Assembly (NCBI RefSeq): GCF_004799755.1
Contig: NZ_SLUB01000044.1
Span: 1-38,042 of the forward strand
DNA length: 38,042 nt
From: Bacillus timonensis
GTDB lineage: Bacteria; Bacillota; Bacilli; Bacillales; Bacillaceae_L
Direction: 5' to 3'
The notes below the pieces were generated by a model, which was not told the DNA's origin, ran no database searches, and saw only the letters and a program-made list of their open reading frames with translations. Both the position numbers and the translations under genes were made by a program. This document shows, piece by piece, positions 37,731-38,042 of this stretch (position 1 is the stretch's first letter; every line of letters starts with the position of its first letter).

Positions 37731-38042
37731 GATGAAAGGGAAAGGGGTGAGGGCGTCATGGAGGAAATCCTGTTCATGGGGTTGATGAAGGGGAAAAGGG
37801 TGAGGGTGGCATGGGGGAAATCCTGTTCATGGGGTGGATGAAGAGAAAAACTGTGAGTGGTCCGACATGTAATCCCGTTCAATTGTGTATGAAAGTCCCG
37901 AACGAACCAGCCCCACAAGCGAAAATGTCATCATAACCCGAATGAAGTCCCGAACGAACCAGCCCCACGCGCGAAACTGTCATCATAACCCGAATGAAGA
38001 CCGGAATGTACCTGCCCCACGCGCGAAACTGTCATCATAGCC
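37731..38042. repeat. Tandem ~52-bp repeat array C, six units, reaching the window edge
   Basis: Units start near 37731, 37784, 37837, 37888, 37941 and 37993 (steps 53, 53, 51, 53, 52). All begin with (G/T/A)ATGAA. Units 1-2 end GTTCATGGGGT, unit 3 is intermediate, and units 4-6 share CCCGAACGAACC-type starts, a GCGCGAAACTGTCATCAT end and an AACCCGA linker. The array continues past the right edge. No credible gene lies in these 312 bases; the region from 37638 otherwise holds only the terminator at 37662. Confidence 0.88.

Overview
The window looks like the chromosome of a low-GC, endospore-forming member of the Bacillaceae. The evidence is AT-rich DNA with strong AGGAGG-type ribosome binding sites and U-tailed terminators, a tricistronic spore-germinant receptor operon, a complete seven-gene Mrp Na+/H+ antiporter operon with Bacillus-like gene order and protein lengths, ykuK and yvbH homologues, and a WXG/LXG-style polymorphic toxin. 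The genus cannot be fixed from the sequence alone. No rRNA, tRNA, CRISPR array or complete insertion sequence was seen.

Layout. 1-830: a His/Tyr-rich cupin gene with a possible sporulation (sigma-K-like) promoter. 834-5977 (minus): a TRAP transporter (dctP, dctQ, dctM), then a GNAT acyltransferase and an N-acylamino-acid racemase/o-succinylbenzoate synthase. The last two match the known D-to-L amino-acid conversion pair of Geobacillus. 6207-8423 (minus): a membrane-anchored PQQ dehydrogenase fused to cytochrome c, unusual for this lineage. 8670-9227: a stand-alone tyrosine-recombinase domain with a substituted catalytic arginine. 9329-16087: a KdpD-type universal stress protein divergent from mrpABCDEFG. 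16156-20505: an accessory segment bounded by repeats. It holds a minus-strand operon of an SseB-like protein, a toxin with a C-terminal TNT (NAD+ glycohydrolase) domain and two candidate immunity genes, followed by ykuK. 20648-25192 (minus): yvbH, then a gerA/gerC/gerB-type operon behind a good sigma-G-like promoter. 25489-34087: rlmD-type 23S rRNA methyltransferase, a cation diffusion facilitator, an OpuD-type BCCT transporter, a membrane GGDEF-EAL protein, a small unknown gene and a BenE-family permease. 34357-37637: an enoyl-CoA hydratase, a hotdog thioesterase, a PaaX-type repressor and an MBL-fold hydrolase, suggesting aromatic acyl-CoA catabolism under PaaX control.

Working together. 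Mrp (Na+/H+ exchange) and OpuD (compatible-solute uptake) suit a salt- or alkali-exposed cell. BenE, the hydratase, the thioesterase and PaaX form a plausible aromatic-acid module. ATTACG/CGTAAT half-sites lie at both divergent promoters between benE and the hydratase.

The least explained signals are non-coding. First, a ~180-195 bp structured repeat is present twice (4699-4894 and 19381-19561), ~94% identical over its first 147 bases, with two compensatory base-pair changes in its terminal hairpin. Second, three loci carry tandem arrays of ~51-53 bp units that begin ATGAA and end in a TTCAT- or ATCAT-type complement. Third, codon usage and GC content switch sharply in the last ~41 codons of mrpG, next to the first array. 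Together with the TNT toxin island between these repeats, they are the best candidates for undescribed biology here.
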